64,000 nucleotides of DNA from positions 23,449,953-23,513,952 of the forward strand of contig NC_088307.1 of the NCBI RefSeq assembly GCF_032854445.1. Reading direction: 5' to 3'. Below, in pieces: positions 1-12,814 of this stretch. The stretch comes from Liolophura sinensis. Taxonomy: Eukaryota; Mollusca; Polyplacophora; Chitonida; Chitonidae. The number at the start of each line of letters is the position of its first letter. The stretch's first letter is position 1. Position numbers and translations under genes: made by a program. Under the pieces are notes generated by a model. That model did no database searches. It saw nothing but the letters and a program-made list of their open reading frames with translations, and was not told where the DNA came from.

Positions 1-920
1 CATCATTGTTCTCCGCATCGACATTTATATAATGTGTTATCACTATATTATCTCATCACAGCAACTTTACATGTGCCATTACAATCTGTGCATACACATA
101 AACGCTGCTCGTCGCATTGGCATTGGTATGGGCTGTATACAGATCATTGTTCGCCACATGCATGTATAGTTGTGTATATACAACGTCATTATCATTTCAT
201 CGCAGCAAATGAATATTTTCGTCTGTAATCAAAAAACCGATTTTTTCAATCCATATAGTATGCAAGGGTGTAAAAGCCGTTTTCCTTGACCAAATCAATT
301 CATGGTTTGAATAAATCTATTGTGTTTTCATTATACTGCGTGCAGTATATTGTGGTTAACGTTGTTGTTGTTGGCCATCCTGATGATATATATTACCATT
401 TCTATACTTATTCCAGCAAGTATTGGGGCGATACACCAGTATCTTATTCTTTGTGTATACTGACATAACTTTGTAGGAATTGTTTGTCACAACACATTGA
501 TATGTTTGAGCGTCAATGTTTACTTATATGAGGTCGGTATATACAATAAATATATATCCATCAACCAGATATTTTGCCGCTCTAGAGCGATTGAATCAGC
601 GCTTATTTCACCTGCATGGTCACTAGTAATATGATATAACAGACCACCAGACAGAGCATGGAGAGTCTTGAAGACTACAGCGCATACAGAGAGTGAAAAT
701 CCAAAACATTGACGACAGTATGTTAATGGACAAATTGTCACAGTTTACCTCAGTCAGAGTTTTCAGGCTCATGCATATATGCATAGAAAATAGCTACTTA
801 CGCTCCAGCTGTCAGCATGGCTTTAGATCTGGTTTTACTCTCCATTCTGCAGTGTGCTGGTTGCATTCTATTTTAGGTTTGTATAACAGTATACCATATG
901 AAAGCTGAAATAGCAAAGGA

Positions 921-959
<39 letters not shown>

Positions 960-1650
960 GTTATATTATACCGACATATGTCTAAAGCATCTATATACGT
1001 ATATACACACTGTGTTCTTTTCCAGCCATTCAACTCTTTGAGGAAGCGCTCTGTATTTCGCTGTGTGTACAGAAGTGAAAAGACTGCAGTTCACTGACAA
1101 ACGTTAAACCAGAGCTTTTCAGGAACACGGTGTATTGCGTGTATGTACGGGTTACTCAGACGGCGTATACCTAGTTGAAGCACGGATTTGATTCAATATA
1201 AGCTATGGCATGACGAACATTTGTGTCAATAACCTGTGGTGTACTGTTAAACATACTGAAACTCTTCATGGAGAATGTATAAATAGATTTACCACGGCGA
1301 CTCATTTCATCGTGTATTTGTGCATATAGTTCGTTTTGTTAGCAACAAGTTTACAAGAAGTTGTCTCTGAAAAACACTCACGAGAAGCCAGTCCTCAGAG
1401 CGGGCTGTAAATTGCCTTTTCTTAACCGGAAGTCTCTCTTTAAGATTAAACTGTCCTGAATACGCATTGAAGATGTTAAAGGGAACTACCACCCAAAATG
1501 AATTAAAACTGTATGTCTAAAACCACCGTTACTCCTTTTAAGAGATTTTTGTTTGAACTGAAATGAAGGCAATCCAAAGTATTATTCACACGATGAGTTT
1601 TAGTGACAATATATTCGGGTACAGTTAAGAGCATTACGTTCACGTCTGAT
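1..1650. other. AT-rich DNA without supported genes
   Basis: Only short chance reading frames and a (TA)n tract. Nothing recognised. Confidence 0.5.
920..953. repeat. (TA)n microsatellite
   Basis: Alternating TA after GAGTG. Confidence 0.9.
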
Positions 1651-1654
1651 TTTA

Positions 1655-1911
1655 TATACCCTACCCTTCAGCAAAAGCGGGGGATATTAATTTGGGTATG
1701 TCTGTCTGTCGGTGACGCTTTGTTTTCCGCGCAATAACTGCCCCAAATATTGTCCTCTTTATAAGATTTTGTGCGCAGTTTCACTTTGTGTGACCATGGA
1801 TCCTCATTTTGGCACATTTACTGAATTTTATGATTCTAATTTGATGTCAGTTCCTCTACAACACCTACTCTAAATATTGTCCGATTTGGAGTCAAATTTT
1901 GAGCGAAGCAG

Positions 1912-1953
<42 letters not shown>
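1655..1953. repeat. Unclassified interspersed element ending in (TA)n
   Basis: Begins near CCCTACCCTTCAGCAAAAGC, contains GTCTGTCTGTCGGTGACGC, and ends in an uninterrupted (TA) tract at 1914-1952. The layout, unique body then microsatellite tail, resembles a short retroposon. I see only this copy in the window. Confidence 0.35.
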
Positions 1954-1956
<3 letters not shown>

Positions 1957-2554
1957 CATGCAAAATGCAGACACTTTAAGACACCTTTAAGAACTCTTGT
2001 GTTACGTACCTTAGGTTATAGAATGGTACAGTAAAGACATCTGAAAGCACCGATTAGTTTTCATTTAAAAGTAATTTGGTTTGTATATGTTTAGTATAAT
2101 TAGCGTTTGGTTTAGCTTTTCTGAATTTGCTGGTCCTTTTTCCTATATTATGTATGTTCATCTACTTTCTGTTACTAAAGCTCCCACAACAAACACTTGG
2201 TAGCATATGCTTTAATTTACATTGGCCAAGATTTTACATGTATGACACTAGGGGATTAGGGGATACATGGGATTCTATATCTATTGGCGAAAACAAAATA
2301 TGTAAATACACAAATATTAGGTATTTGCGAACACAGTACATGTGTAGCTGTGCAAGACGTATGCCTGATGAGGATTACTCCCAGCTTTCTGACAGTTTTC
2401 AACATGTGATGAAAGTGTAACACGGGTATTCATGAATGGACCATATATCGTGGGTTGGTCACCGGATGCATTGTACTATTTACAGGTTTATACGCACAGC
2501 AGGGGAGTTTCGAGTTCTAACTCTTTTATTGCTGAAGGTAAAGAAGTCCTGCCT

Positions 2555-2840
2555 TTCAAATCTATTCGTCAAAACAGACATTTCTATACCAGCCGTCAAC
2601 CAATAAGGATTTTCCAGGTCAACAATCGCAAGGCCAATTCCCCAAAGCGACGTATAACACAAACCACCAAAGAACTAAGAAAGTATCAAAGTGTGAATAT
2701 AGGACGGAATCCTGCAAAGGGAAGCAGATAACAGTTTTCACCGGTGTTAGAAAGCCCCAAGATATGTTCTGCCATGCTAGAATGTCGGTTGTCGATAAAA
2801 AAATATGCATCTCAGTTGCGCTTTGATTGCAGCTGTTCAC
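2555..2840 (-). repeat. R1 interspersed element
   Basis: R1 markers: CCAGCCGTCAACCAATAAG, CCAGGTCAACAATCGCAAGG, ACAAACCACCAAAGAACTAA, AGGACGGAATCCTGCAAAG. Non-coding and probably non-autonomous; class unknown. Confidence 0.65.
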
Positions 2841-3103
2841 ATGTTCACAATGTCAAAACTAAAACTATCCCTCATGACGTAAAGTCTGGGAGAGAGGAAA
2901 CCGTTTTGCTCTCATATGTACAAACATAGATCCAGATAAGATGTACCATCTAGGTACTCTGTGGTTCCCTTAAATCCAGCGAAGGTGGATATATATCTTT
3001 CACAGCATTTGCTATATACGGATAGTTTAAAGCCAGCAGATCACCAGTATACCGCCAAGTGAATGAGAAAAGATCGGATCTGGTGAGGATTACTCCTTAA
3101 TAG

Positions 3104-3678
3104 TTACTGCATATAGTCGTATTCATATGAGAACAGGTATAGGTCGGCCAAAAAGGGAGCACAGTTGGTACCCATCAGAATACCTATGCACTGCTGATAT
3201 ATGGTTTCCCTGAATTTCACATAGATGTTAATGAGAAATTCAAGCAACTCAATGAACATGGAAACATCCCATGAATGGTAACCCTTGTATGTAGTAGAAC
3301 GGAAGAAGGCTTTGTTGCCTATGACGTTAATATAGCTGTAACCGGTTTTGTTAAACACCGAAAGAATTAGTGATGAAATTCTATCTATTAAATCCGTGTG
3401 ACGAATATAGAGAGTATATAGAGAGTGGAGAAATCCCAAGTAGACATGTCCTTATACGGTACGTACATTAGAGAGCCTAGTTCTTCCGTGAGACGTTCAG
3501 AGTTTGTAAGTATCCATATACAGTTGACGCCAGAATTTTTTTTGCAAAATGCACAACAGTATTTTGTACAAAATGACTGTGCTTCTTCTTGTGCTTTCGT
3601 CAAGAGAATTGACACAAGTTTGATTGTACAGCTTTTTGACCCCGCAATAAAGCGATCTTTGTATGGGGATTTATGCAT
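3104..3678 (-). mobile_element. Broken Penelope-like reverse transcriptase fragment
   Basis: Two overlapping minus-strand frames together give part of one RT domain. The upstream frame (3678 to about 3430) has MHKSPYKDRFIAGS and WDFSTLY. The downstream frame (about 3439 to 3104) has a GYHSWDVSMFIELLEFLI-type helix and the catalytic-region motif GILMGTNCAPFLADLYLFSY. A frameshift near 3430 separates them and the ends are missing, so it is a dead relic. Penelope-like assignment rests on remembered motif style; another non-LTR RT is possible. Confidence 0.65.
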
Positions 3679-4291
3679 TTTTGGAGTGACGGGAAGGTAC
3701 GGATATACTCCTCTGTTTGAAACTTTATGTAGCTTGTTGAAGTTACCCGTTAGTAACGTTAGGCAATTACATGTCCTCTTGTCAATTTCTATGGCATGTG
3801 CGTTTGAAAATGTTCAAAAAAAAAGTTTTTTGGAGTATACAAACGATGGAAAGAATTGATGAACTGAGTGTCAGTGAATTTAAAATGCTACTAAGGGTGC
3901 TGTCATTTGTGTCTCTGGGACACGAACGCGTATGCATATTATTGGTAAATTAATCGCAACAAATTTTGCTAAACATTTTCAAAATGTGACATGATACACT
4001 ATACCCTTTTTTTTATTTTAATCTCCATAAATATGTTAGTTCGTAAGCTTGTGTATGATCTTGTATTACGCATGTTAGAATGAAAGCTTAACAACCTGAC
4101 AGCTGCTACATTATACTCGTAGTCATTGCAACATTGCAATATTCTGCAATACGCTATTTAAGTATTTACTTGAACGGTTAGAATATAGCCATAACAGATT
4201 ACTGAGATAAACTGCAAAGAGGCCGGGTTTTGTCAGTCATGCACGTGTGGCCTTTTGGTGTAACTGTTTTACCATTGCTCTTTTTTTTTAA

Positions 4292-4450
4292 TTTGTGCTG
4301 GGAAGGTCTGTCAGCAACATGCTGACGGTCGTGGGTTTTCACCGGGCCCTGCTCGGTTTCCTCCCACCATAATGCTGGTCGCTGTCGTATAAGTGAAATA
4401 TTCTTGAGTACGGCGTAAAACAATAATCAAATAAATAAACAAATAAATGA
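4292..4450 (+). mobile_element. SINE-A, 5'-truncated
   Basis: Core from CTGGGAAGGTCTGTCAGC to ATTCTTGAGTACGGCGTAAA and an AAATAAATAAAC tail. Confidence 0.75.
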
Positions 4451-4599
4451 ATCAGTCTAATTTTTGGTTGTAATCTTTTATATTATACCAAAAGAGACAT
4501 ACAGCCACAGGTACGGATCGAACCCCGAGTCGATCTCAGTTTATAACGTGTAGGTTCTTTGATGGCTTACAAGTGGAAAACGTCTCCTGGCTACGTGTA

Positions 4600-4870
4600 A
4601 CCGACCCCTGGTCAATGACGGTGCAGGCGCATTTCCAGTAAAGACTGTTCTAGAGGTTTGTAATCCACGTGGATAAAAACACGGTGCATGGGTTACTCCG
4701 GGCTACAGTCTGGATTCCTCCCATTTTGACGTACTTCCACTTAAGCCATGGTGCAGCTGTAGAATAAAGCTGTTGTTTCAACTTAACCATTCACATGAAC
4801 AGTTATAGAATAAAGCGCTGACTGAGGTGAACTGAGGTGAATTGAGGTGAACCACACCGTCATTTTCCGT
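4600..4870 (-). repeat. R2 interspersed element, worn
   Basis: R2 markers in reverse: TTAAGCCATGGTGCAGCTGT, CATTCACATGAACAGTTATA, GAATAAAGCGCTGACTGAG, with the word GAGGTGAA repeated three times. Confidence 0.4.
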
Positions 4871-5109
4871 CTGGTTTAAGATTTTGTTGCTACTGTTCGT
4901 GTAACTGCATACTTAATAAATTGCAACTCATACGGTTCCCAGTTTCCTAGCCGTCCTTATTACATAAACTAATTATTGAGAAGTTTCGTTAATGATTCAT
5001 TTTTCTTTTCTACACGAATCTTGTGAATATTGAAATCATCCTTTAATTTGTATTCTTTGGGTTTCTAGTGTGCCTTGTATCCCTATGTTTTGTCCTGTGT
5101 AAGGACATG

Positions 5110-5640
5110 CGAATCTTATTCCTTAGTTGGCGGTGATTTCGGCGGACCAGAAAATGGAATGTTTGGTATGTCTTGGCACCAGTAGACAACCACTTCTACC
5201 ATCGCCTAACCACTGCCCAATGCCGGCAGCCGGTGGCTGTTGTTTTTCGACTCGCGACACCACCTGCACCCGGGGCTTCTGGGTCGGCAGTTCGCAAGCA
5301 GACATTCCCCTTCTCGCCGCGGTCCGCTCCCCGTCACGGCGGGTCCACCAGTAAGGGGCCTGCGTCCCATGTTTGCGCTAGTTAGCTCACATTCGCCGCT
5401 CGTCTAGAAGGGAGTTTTTCTCAAGACGTAGCTCCCGCAGAGTTTGTTGAGCAGAACCCCTGCTCGAAATCGGCGTGGACTATTTATGAAATATGAATTT
5501 AATTTGCAACAGGACGTCAAACAGATGTCTCGTATTAAACCTCGTTGTCAGATTCCATCGGACAGATTTCCTAAACGATCGGCAATTGACAAGTTCGTCT
5601 ACAGGAGGTCCGTGCCAGCGAGCTGCATCAGCTAAGTGGT
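5110..5640 (+). other. GC/CpG-rich segment with short open frames, function unknown
   Basis: Clearly richer in G+C than its neighbours (for example TCGCCGCGGTCCGCTCCCCG near 5312). Open frames of 60-75 codons run on both strands here, as expected of GC-rich DNA with few stops. No peptide is recognised and no clear splice pair flanks it. It could be a CpG island, an old coding remnant or the edge of a mobile element. Confidence 0.3.
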
Positions 5641-6439
5641 GACATATGTTCCATGCTTCACAGTGAACATATCAAAGGGTTTAGATACCTTTTATACGCT
5701 GGTTCCGTTTCCGTACCAACCTTGTGAAGTCCGTATACCAAGGATCAGCTGTAATAAACAATAAACATCGTATCCATACCGATGTTTTTAACGCATAATT
5801 TATATATACTAATTATTAGGACGCTAGCTTCGTTTAAAAGGAACGCTGTAGATCTATATAATGCTATACTGTGGCTTCCTTTCTTGAGAAGATATACAGC
5901 TCTGTGACCTAAGCGTCATTAGAGACACTTGCGCTTTTGTATACCCAAAACACAATAACCTACCTCCTGTACATAATATTTAGCTTCTCATCAGGAAGAT
6001 CGCATTAATTAATTAAAGTTCGGCGACATACAAAACTATTCCATGTTTTTTCTTACAGAAGTTTAAAATTAACGCATTAAAAGAATTCATATTGGTGTGG
6101 GTAAAACATGTATCATTGGATAACAACGTTTTAGGTCTGTCAAAAACAAAAGTCTGATATATTTTAACTAGATACAAAATAACAGTGCAGAAATTTATAA
6201 TGTAACAACACCTTTTGATGTGTACCTTTTGAAGTACTATCCAATAAGTGTCCCAGTACTCTTCCGTTCGAAGACAAATATTGGACCAAATTGCACGAAA
6301 TGCGCATGTGTAACCTATATACCAATTCCCACAATGTTCAACTCTAAACACCCAAGAACTGTGAAAGAATACAAAGTAAGATTCAACCGGGCTTTGCACA
6401 GTATCCCTCCACCAAACTACTGGCAGCCGTTGTCTATTA

Positions 6440-7130
6440 AGTGAAATTCGTGAAATGTCGGGGAGACTTAGGCGTTGTCGGCGAAAGGTCGTGGAGTTGT
6501 CGTGACTTGTCCTGGCAAGGTCGTGCTGGTCTGGCCCGGTCCTGGTCAGTCAGGGGTTTCTTTTGAACATGTTGAAAATTTTGAGTACTCCTGCTAAGTC
6601 GTAAATATATCGTGGTGTAGTCGTAGAGCAGTCGTTCTACTGGGAACTCGGTCGTACAAGTCGTGCTGCAGTCCTACTGTTGTCGCAGTACAGTCGTACT
6701 GTCGAAATCGTTTCTCGGTCGAGGGAAACTTGCATAAAGCTCATGCGTTAGTCCTAGAACAGTGATGACATTGTCATGGTAAAGTCGAACGACTCCTGTA
6801 TACTCGTTGAACACCAGTGCATTAGTCGTATTGTTGTTGTCGTCATGTCCTACTGTTGTCGTACAATACTCATGTGTCTGTCGTATAATCTCATTAACGC
6901 GAGTTCAGACGTTTACCTTTAAATAATATCATCACACATCATGTGAAAATATCATCACATGATTAGTGTTTACTATCGTACTACTCGTGGAGCAATTGTA
7001 CAGGTCGTGCCTCTCTTCTAGTACGCCCTTACTTCACTTTGGTCTGGTCGTCAAAAGGTCGGGGTTAGTCGGGAACAAGTCGTGACAGTATCTTCCTGTA
7101 GTCTTACTACAGCGCTGATTTGCTCGTACC
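6440..7130. other. GTCGT-rich low-order region
   Basis: Dozens of irregularly spaced GTCGT / GTCGTA / GTCCTA words, with no clean period, perhaps a decayed minisatellite. No gene seen. Confidence 0.45.
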
Positions 7131-7499
7131 TAGACCCTCTTTCATTCCCGACCAACAAAGACTAGCCGCCGGTTAAACAGGACTGTAGTAGGACTATAAA
7201 CGACAACAACAGGGGTTATCCCGATTTTTGTCACGAATAAGTCGGCCTCTAGCCCTGAGATAAACCGACCTCGTGGGGGAGCTACTAAAGTAAGAAAGCA
7301 GGACGGAGTCGGGCAAAGTGAAGCACTCAAAAGTTTTAAATTCCGCTTAACCTGGAGCTATAGTGATGTGTATGCATAGTGTTGAATATATTAATTGACC
7401 GTTGGTCTGTCATCAGCCTGCGTATGGTCATGGGTTTTCCTCTGCCCTGTCCACCCCCCTCCCCCCACCCCCCATATATTTTCTTTACCAAATAAATAA

Positions 7500-8425
7500 A
7501 TATTAATTTACTGACTGATCAAGGCGCTCAAGAGTACTTCCTTGGTGGTTTGGTGCGACTATTGGCCCTGAATGTTGCAGCAGTTGCAGGCAACCGACGG
7601 GCACCATTAAACAAATAATCCAAACGCAGTAGTGTGAATCAAACCTTAGTTTGAAAAAGAACTGTTACTGGCTGTTACAGGTTTTTTTTTGTTTCTGTTT
7701 CAGTTTTGTGAGATATTCTCCGATGGACTTTTTTCATAGGATGATGGATGCGTTCGAGCTTGTGTCATGACGTCACAGCGTTCCTCATTTGACATCGGTC
7801 GCGTGTTTGGTTTGTAATTATCATCCAATCGCATTTGCCGATCTCCAACACTAAGTCGTGACCTGTTATATCCTAACCTCGGACTGAAGCCTATCGATTT
7901 ACGTACGGTCACGTGAATAGCCTAACTTTAAGCCCTCAGCATTGGAAATTCCGTGTTAGATTTCAAGGCTACTCACAACAGCATCGGTGGTCCCAGCAGC
8001 TGCCGAACTCGATGTGACATCACTTATCAGCCAGTCATCTGATTTATAGCCGCGACTGCGGATTTTTCTTCAGCGAACCGCGTGTCTCTTTTCTCCGGCT
8101 TTTTGTAAGCTTTGAAATTAAAAAAAAAATGAGATTTCAACAATAAAACACAAGAAGCTTTAAAACAGATCTTTGACAGGTTGTAAATCACAGAATCTGT
8201 TTTACTTTTGTTACTTTGTGATGAAATCAGGTCACGTAAACAAAATGAGACTTTTTTTGTGTTAAGCTTTCAGGATCACTGAATCTGCCTGTCACCTCGA
8301 CACTAGATGTACTCTGGAATGGTATCTACGAAAATCATCTTACACTAAAGTTTCGTTACAGGTGAAGTCTGCGTGAATATGAATGTGTCATAATAGGCGT
8401 TTTGTAGCAGTCCGTATTAGGAGAT
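7500..8425. other. Unique non-coding DNA with a consensus CRE-like site
   Basis: No gene seen. TGTGTCATGACGTCACAGCG near 7761 contains the palindrome TGACGTCA, and the neighbouring 7740-8100 stretch is relatively CpG-rich. It could be regulatory; no gene start is attached. Confidence 0.2.
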
Positions 8426-8429
8426 AATC

Positions 8430-8698
8430 CATTTATTTATTTATTTGATTGGTGTTTTACGCCGTACTCAACAATATTTCACTTATACGACGGCGGCTAG
8501 CATTATGGCAGGTGGAAATCGGGCACAGCCCGGGGGAAACCCACGACCATCCGCAGGTTGCTGGAAGGCCTTCCCACGTACGACCGGAGAGGAAGCCAGC
8601 ATGAGCTGGACTTGAACTCACAGCGACCGCATTGGTGAGAGACTCCTGGGTCATTACGCTGCGCTAGCGCGCTAACCAACTGAGCCACGGAGACCCCA
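8430..8698 (-). mobile_element. SINE-A, near full length
   Basis: Read on the minus strand: tRNA-like head (GGCTCAGTTGGTTAGCGCGC A-box region, GAGTTCAAGTCC B-box), core with CTGGCTTCCTCTCCGG, TTTCCCCCGGGCTGTGCCC and TATAAGTGAAATATTGTTGA, and a TAAATAAATAAA tail. This is the reference copy for the other SINE-A entries. Confidence 0.8.
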
Positions 8699-9012
8699 GG
8701 AGATAATCCAAGAGTGTACATGTAAAAAAATTTCGACAATTTTTTTCCCGTCAAGAAGATACAAGATATTGGGTAAAAAGGTCTTGTTCCCTATGCGATA
8801 CCACATATTTATCATATAATACTATTGTGGAAATAAAAGGAACCAACTTGCATTTAGGCTTATGTATTTGGGATAGTGTGACTAAAGTAAATAAGTAAAC
8901 AAACAAAAAAAAAACAGCAGGGAATGGGACACTGGTCTAATGCATATGACGTCATATGCATCACGGTTTGATTGATGAGCGGGTATTTGTAATCTCTATA
9001 CAAACCCTTCAG

Positions 9013-9214
9013 GGGTCTGCGTGGCCGAGTGGAGTTGCACGGAAGCGCGACGCAATGACCCAGGGGCCTCTCACCAATGTGGTCGCTGTGAGTTAAAGTC
9101 CAGCTCATGCTGGGTTTCTCACTGGTCGTATATAGGTTTCATTCCACCATAATGTTGGCCACCGTCATATAAGAGAAACATTTTGAGTACGGCGTCAAAT
9201 AAATAAATAAACAC
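9013..9214 (+). mobile_element. SINE-A, internally shortened
   Basis: Head GGGGTCTGCGTGGCCGAGT through GAGTACGGCGTCAAATAAAT. The central CCGGG block is deleted. Confidence 0.7.
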
Positions 9215-9627
9215 AGACCCTTTATGACTTGCGAGTGGTTTAGGAACGTCAGACTTGATGCTAAGGCAGGTCATTGTTCGCCACCGGAATATCGAGATTA
9301 TTCCGTGTTTTCTGGTACCCAATAACATGGCTACAAAGACATGACCTACAACTTTCCGTTTAGTGATTTTGATTAGGCGATTGACATTTTACAACAAACT
9401 GCAAAATTTTTCATCGCTTACTATACAAATCTGGTCTGGTTTATTGTAGGATAAAATCGGATACAACTGGAATAACACTACCAAACGAAGCCACATAACA
9501 CGTAGACAACCAAAACAAAAACTGTACTCATCAGCGAACGCTGGATTCGAACACGCCACCACAGTACTTGGCATCGTGTTTGAGTGTAGTACGTTGTAGT
9601 GAGGCTTCGTCATATTTTAATCAACAC

Positions 9628-10236
9628 TGGTGTACCAAATACGGCCATATTGTATACTAAATACAGCCATAATGTATACCGAATACAACCATGATGTATA
9701 CCAAATGCAGGCGTAATGTATACAAAATACAGCCATAATGTATACCAAATGCAGGCATAATGTATACCAAATGCGGCCATTATGTATACCAAATACGGCC
9801 ATAACGCATACCAAATGCAGCCATAATGTATACCGAATACAACCATGATGTATACCAAATGCAGGCGTAATGTATACCAAATACAGCCATAATGTATACT
9901 GAATACAGCCATAATGTATACCAAACACGCCCATAATGTATACCAAATGCAGCCATAATGTATACCAAATGCAAGCATAATGTATGCCAAATGCAGGCGT
10001 AACGTATACCAAATACGGCCATAATGTATACCAAATGCAGCCATAATGTATGCCGAATACAAACATAATGTATACCAAATACAGCCATATATTGTATATA
10101 AAATACGGCTACATAACGTATACCCAATACAGCCATAATGTATGCCAAATACAGCCATATAATGTATACCAAATACGTCATATAGTGTATACCAAAATAC
10201 CGCCACATAATCTATACCAAATACAGCCATAATGGA
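9628..10236. repeat. 22-bp tandem array
   Basis: About 27 units of CATAATGTATACCAAATGC/AC + AGC with substitutions; the last few units are lengthened by a TA. No stop is created on the minus strand, so long reverse reading frames appear (up to 206 codons). These are a by-product of the repeat. Confidence 0.9.
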
Positions 10237-10343
10237 CGATGCGGATCAAGAATATATGCTTGTTTATGCACAATACAGCCCAGCCATTTATTCTAAGCGT
10301 TGTAAAATGATGGTCCCCGTATTTCAGTTTGTGTACATATATC

Positions 10344-10386
10344 TGTGTGTGTGAGTGTGTGTGAGTGTGTGTGTGTGTGTGTGTGT
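10344..10386. repeat. (GT)n microsatellite with GA interruptions
   Basis: GT dinucleotide run broken by two GAG steps. Confidence 0.9.
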
Positions 10387-10389
10387 CGA

Positions 10390-11375
10390 TATCACGATTT
10401 ATGATCTAAGCTTCTTCTAAAGTATGCTAATATATCACAAACTCAGAGCCACATCAAGAAAAGCAAAAGACAAAGCTATCTTAAAAGAATAAAAATATCA
10501 AATGATCATATAAATTAATCGAAATTTTAGATACCTAAAATAAAAATGCGCCTAATAAATATTGAGGCTAACCTTACAAGTGTCCCTCTCTTTGTGGAGT
10601 TAATCTTAAGGGACTAATCATGCTTTAGTTATTATATACGCATACTTACATAAATCAGTCTGTTTGAAGACATCAATAGCCTCGCGTCCTCAGGGGAGGT
10701 CCTGTCAGAAAAATTCGCCTTAGTCCCAGGTCTCCAGGGTGATCATTAAATCCGAGGTAAAAAAAAAAGCCCAACACATGAGGTGTCTGGGTTATGGTTG
10801 GCAAACAATCCACGATTACAGACAATAAAATGAGTATGCCTTAAACCATGTTCGTTCTTTTTTTAACACTGGTAGGGGTTTACTACAGTCTTTGTCAACT
10901 CACTCTATATACATGTACATTCAAGAAGATTTCGGGCGTGAATGGATTATAAAATCATGATGATCAAAATATCTGGTTTTTAAATAACACTTTTTACATA
11001 TACCTCCGATAATAAAGTTCTAATTCCAATATACATTTTATGCAATGTACAAAATTAAAATTTAAAAGAAGATTTTTCCACCTCTATATAAGCCACGTGA
11101 AAAAGTTTTACATTAACGACGTCATATAAACCACAATGTCATTTTATTTCCTAAAGACAAATGTTAATATTACATGTATTATGCAGCCACATTTAAAAAT
11201 GTTGTTGAAAAAGTACATACTGATAAAAAAAAAACATTGATATTAGAGAAAAATATTTATGTATGAACTTTATAATGTCACTGCTATATTGTTGAAAACG
11301 CTTTCAATCCTCTTTGGGGTCATAATAGACGTTAGGCCTGTTAACAACTGTATATATCAACGTTTGTAATTTTGC
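10390..11375. other. AT-rich DNA without supported genes
   Basis: Very AT-rich, with no reading frame of note and no repeat family recognised. Confidence 0.5.
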
Positions 11376-11379
11376 AAAA

Positions 11380-11960
11380 CTGACTTTCTTATTGGTTGAC
11401 GGCTGGTATACGAATGTCTGTTTCGACGCATAAATTTTCCAGTTTTCCAATATGAATACGTGATGGATTGCATGTACATGTTTTATATATCTTTTATAAT
11501 TGTACTTCTAAGATAATGTACAATTTCTTATTCAATATTGCAATTTATTGGTCACTTGATTTGGTCAAGTATTATTGAAAATGCTGTGTTTTCATCACAT
11601 TGACGTGTAAGGACTGAAAAGGACGTGTATGTCACGTGATGGTCTCTGCTGTTTATTGGTATTTTGTACAATCAGAGATCCAAATGAACGCATTATCTCT
11701 TATTTTGTCCCAGATCAAGTGTGGAGTGGCTCGGGCACTCTGCTTCATGACTGTGTCCAATTCCGTTTAACTTGGGGGTAGGGGGCAGTATATTCATGGT
11801 GTTGAATTAGATCGCAACGTTGGATATGTGAACACTTGCAATCAAAGCACAACTGAGATACATATTTTGTTATTGACAACTGAAATTCTAGCATGGTACA
11901 CGGTTTGAATACTGATTTCACTCAGTCGCCTAGAGTGGGCAGGCAATTTCCCCTTGTTTT
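11380..11960 (+). repeat. R1 element pieces
   Basis: TTGGTTGACGGCTGGTATAC at 11392 and, separately, CTCTGCTTCATGACTGTGTC to CACTCAGTCGCCTAGA at 11740-11935. Confidence 0.55.
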
Positions 11961-12654
11961 CATTTTTCGTGGAGCATTTGTGACAATTTATGTTCATCAG
12001 TGCTCGTGGTGCCCGCGAAGCAGTTGCCCACTCATGAAAGACGACGTGTATATAGCGTTATTAAGAAACTAAGAAAAAAAAAAGAAATAAATAACCATCA
12101 CATAAGCGTTGAAGGTCGATAGCAATGTCAGAAATGTCGACTTAAACTTTTCGCCTTTAACAAAATCATGCACGTTGCTGAGAACAGCGCTTGTGGCATT
12201 GATGAGGAAGTGGGGTTGGGTGGGTGGAGGTAGTCTAAAGGTACAGCTGCGCCCCCAGGAGCGTGAAGACAGAAACACCCTACCACGGTGTGTGTTCTTA
12301 AACCGGAAGTTCGTCTAGTGTGGCGGGATAGCCGTTAGCTTGGCAACAATTGAGTACCGACGTTGCTTCTTGTCGCCTTTGAGGCCATGGCATTGGCTAG
12401 GAGAAACGGCATGAAAATCGCAGGATAATTATCTTGTCCCCCGCCCAGAAGAGACTAAAGACGCGATCGCCCCTCTAGTGATGATATGGTTTTTCAGTGC
12501 TTTTCACCCTAGGGATTTTTTAAAACAAAGCGACCGTCTACACCAATAACCACCTCCAGCAACGCGCATGTCTAAGTCATGGATGTCAATAATTTTATCC
12601 GTGCTGTAATGAGACTTTAAGTTCAGCTCTTGCCTAGCCTCCTCGTCTGCCACC

Positions 12655-12732
12655 CCAATGCTCCATTGTATAATTGAAATAACCTTGATTACGACGTAAA
12701 ACACCAATCAAATAAATAAGTCAATCAATCAA
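12655..12732 (+). mobile_element. SINE-A 3' fragment
   Basis: Keeps only CACCCCAATGCTCC... GTAAAACACCAATCAAATAA. Confidence 0.6.
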
Positions 12733-12814
12733 TTTCTGTTGAATATACCAGTTTATTTCAACACAACCAGTTTGAATGCGATTCCCCTTATAGATATTAT
12801 TAAAGACGTATACA

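Noticed and set aside
5127-5385. Pro/Ala-rich peptides from the GC-rich segment as a gene
   Set aside because: Several frames are open at once because of base composition. No recognised domain and no clear splice pair, so it is listed only as an unassigned segment.
6013-6399. 128-codon minus-strand frame in AT-rich DNA
   Set aside because: No recognised motif, composition like the surrounding non-coding DNA, no splice or promoter context.
9610-10230. 206-codon minus-strand reading frame
   Set aside because: It lies wholly inside a 22-bp tandem array. All three minus frames are open with the same cyclic peptide, so it is a repeat by-product.
12109-12318. 69-codon frames on both strands near 12.1-12.3 kb
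   Set aside because: Overlapping frames on opposite strands with no conserved motif; likely chance.
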